Source: Flavobacteriaceae bacterium (GTDB lineage: Bacteria; Bacteroidota; Bacteroidia; Flavobacteriales; Flavobacteriaceae). From it: DNA of 7,545 nt. This document shows, in pieces, positions 7,119-7,545 of the stretch. How positions within the stretch are numbered: position 1 is the stretch's first letter; each line of letters opens with the position of its first letter. The stretch spans positions 1 through 7,545 of the forward strand of contig JABHBC010000252.1 of NCBI GenBank assembly GCA_018674025.1. Direction: 5' to 3'. Under the pieces are notes generated by a model. That model did not search any database. It was not told where the DNA came from and saw nothing but the letters and a program-made list of their open reading frames with translations. Made by a program: the position numbers and the translations under genes.

Positions 7119-7149
7119 AAAATATTTAACAATAAAATAAAATATTTAA
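7119..7149. repeat. 11-bp direct repeat in the purH-mreB gap
   Basis: AAAATATTTAA occurs at 7119-7129 and again at 7139-7149, with start points 20 bp apart (about two helical turns). Each copy contains the self-complementary core AAATATTT. The second copy ends next to the purH stop codon. This could be a pair of binding sites ahead of mreB, a weak AT hairpin, or chance in AT-rich DNA. The sequence shows the repeat but not its function. Confidence 0.4.
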
Positions 7150-7545
7150 TCAATGTTTAAAATGTCTAAATCCAGTAAAAACCATTGGTATTTTATTTTC
7201 ATTACAGTAGTCAACACTTAGGTTATCCTTTATGGATCCTCCAGGCTGAATCACTGAATTTATCCCATTTTTATTTGCAATCTCTACACAGTCAGGAAAA
7301 GGAAAAAATGCATCACTAGCCATGGCAGCTCCATTTAAATCAAATTTAAAACTTACTGCCTTATGAATTGCTTGGTTAAGAGCATCAACTCTACTTGTTT
7401 GACCAGTACCACTTGCTAATAGTTGCTTGTTTTTCACTAAAACGATTGTATTTGATTTGGTGTTTTTACAAATTTTTGAAGCAAATAATAAATCTTCAAC
7501 TTCACCTTCAGAAACAACTCTTTTAGTTACGTTAGTTAATCCTTC
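7150..7545 (-). CDS. purH: PurH, C-terminal part: AICAR transformylase domain (runs off the right edge)
   Basis: The minus-strand frame is open from base 7545 to the TGA at 7152-7150 and gives the last 131 residues of PurH. PurH is bifunctional: AICAR formyltransferase followed by IMP cyclohydrolase, the last two steps of purine synthesis. What is visible belongs to the transformylase domain, with GTGQTSRVDA, MASDAFFPFPD, VIQPGGSIKD and the characteristic terminus MVFTGFRHFKH. The GTG at 7437 is an internal Val codon, because conserved PurH sequence continues upstream of it (VTKRVVSEGE near the edge). The N-terminal cyclohydrolase domain lies outside the window. The gene is co-directional with mreB, 87 bp upstream of it, so read-through into the mre operon is possible. 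Confidence 0.95.
   Translation of the reverse strand, partial: EGLTNVTKRVVSEGEVEDLLFASKICKNTKSNTIVLVKNKQLLASGTGQTSRVDALNQAIHKAVSFKFDLNGAAMASDAFFPFPDCVEIANKNGINSVIQPGGSIKDNLSVDYCNENKIPMVFTGFRHFKH

Noticed and set aside
7098..7132. Possible mreB promoter on the minus strand: TATATTGG at 7105-7098 with TTG at 7132-7130
   Set aside because: The -7 box has one mismatch and the 24-bp spacer is longer than the usual spacing of about 19, so it is too weak to list.
7435..7437. GTG at 7437 as the start of a short protein
   Set aside because: The frame stays open to the window edge and encodes conserved PurH sequence upstream, so this is an internal Val codon.

Overview
The window is a compact, very AT-rich chromosomal segment, and it reads as core genome of a gliding member of the Flavobacteriia (Bacteroidota). 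Four things point there. The neighbouring genes encode GldB and GldC, which are known from gliding Bacteroidota. The purH-mreB-mreC-mreD-mrdA-rodA order is one I associate with that phylum. Gene starts sit behind A-rich leaders rather than strong Shine-Dalgarno motifs. The nadE/gldB gap holds exact matches to the Bacteroidota -7 promoter element TAnnTTTG. Genus or species cannot be named from the sequence alone. I see no mobile element, tRNA, rRNA or CRISPR array, and no stretch over 100 bases lacks a gene.

Layout. At the left edge (1-243, minus strand) is the 5' part of nadE, an NAD synthetase. An 83-bp divergent gap (244-326) separates it from the plus-strand pair gldB-gldC (327-1602). Their frames overlap by 8 bp. 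gldC then converges on rodA with one base between the two stop codons.

From 7062 down to 1604 the minus strand carries one uninterrupted rod-shape (elongasome) operon: mreB, mreC, mreD, mrdA (PBP2) and rodA. After a 9-bp mreB-mreC gap, every junction overlaps (8, 4 and 1 bp), so the set is probably co-transcribed and translationally coupled. Upstream on the same strand is the 3' part of purH (7150-7545), separated from mreB by 87 bp of AT-rich DNA containing an 11-bp direct repeat.

How the genes work together. MreB is the cytoplasmic actin-like scaffold. MreC and MreD link it across the inner membrane to the RodA glycan polymerase and the PBP2 transpeptidase, giving side-wall peptidoglycan synthesis. 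GldB and GldC belong to the gliding machinery, which in Bacteroidota is tied to type IX secretion. NadE and PurH are housekeeping enzymes of NAD and purine synthesis.

No new system is evident. The points most worth a second look are a cysteine/histidine cluster in PBP2 that may be a Cys-rich form of a structural zinc site, the back-to-back overlapping nadE/gldB promoters, the terminator-free gldC/rodA convergence, and an A8G slippery run inside mreB.
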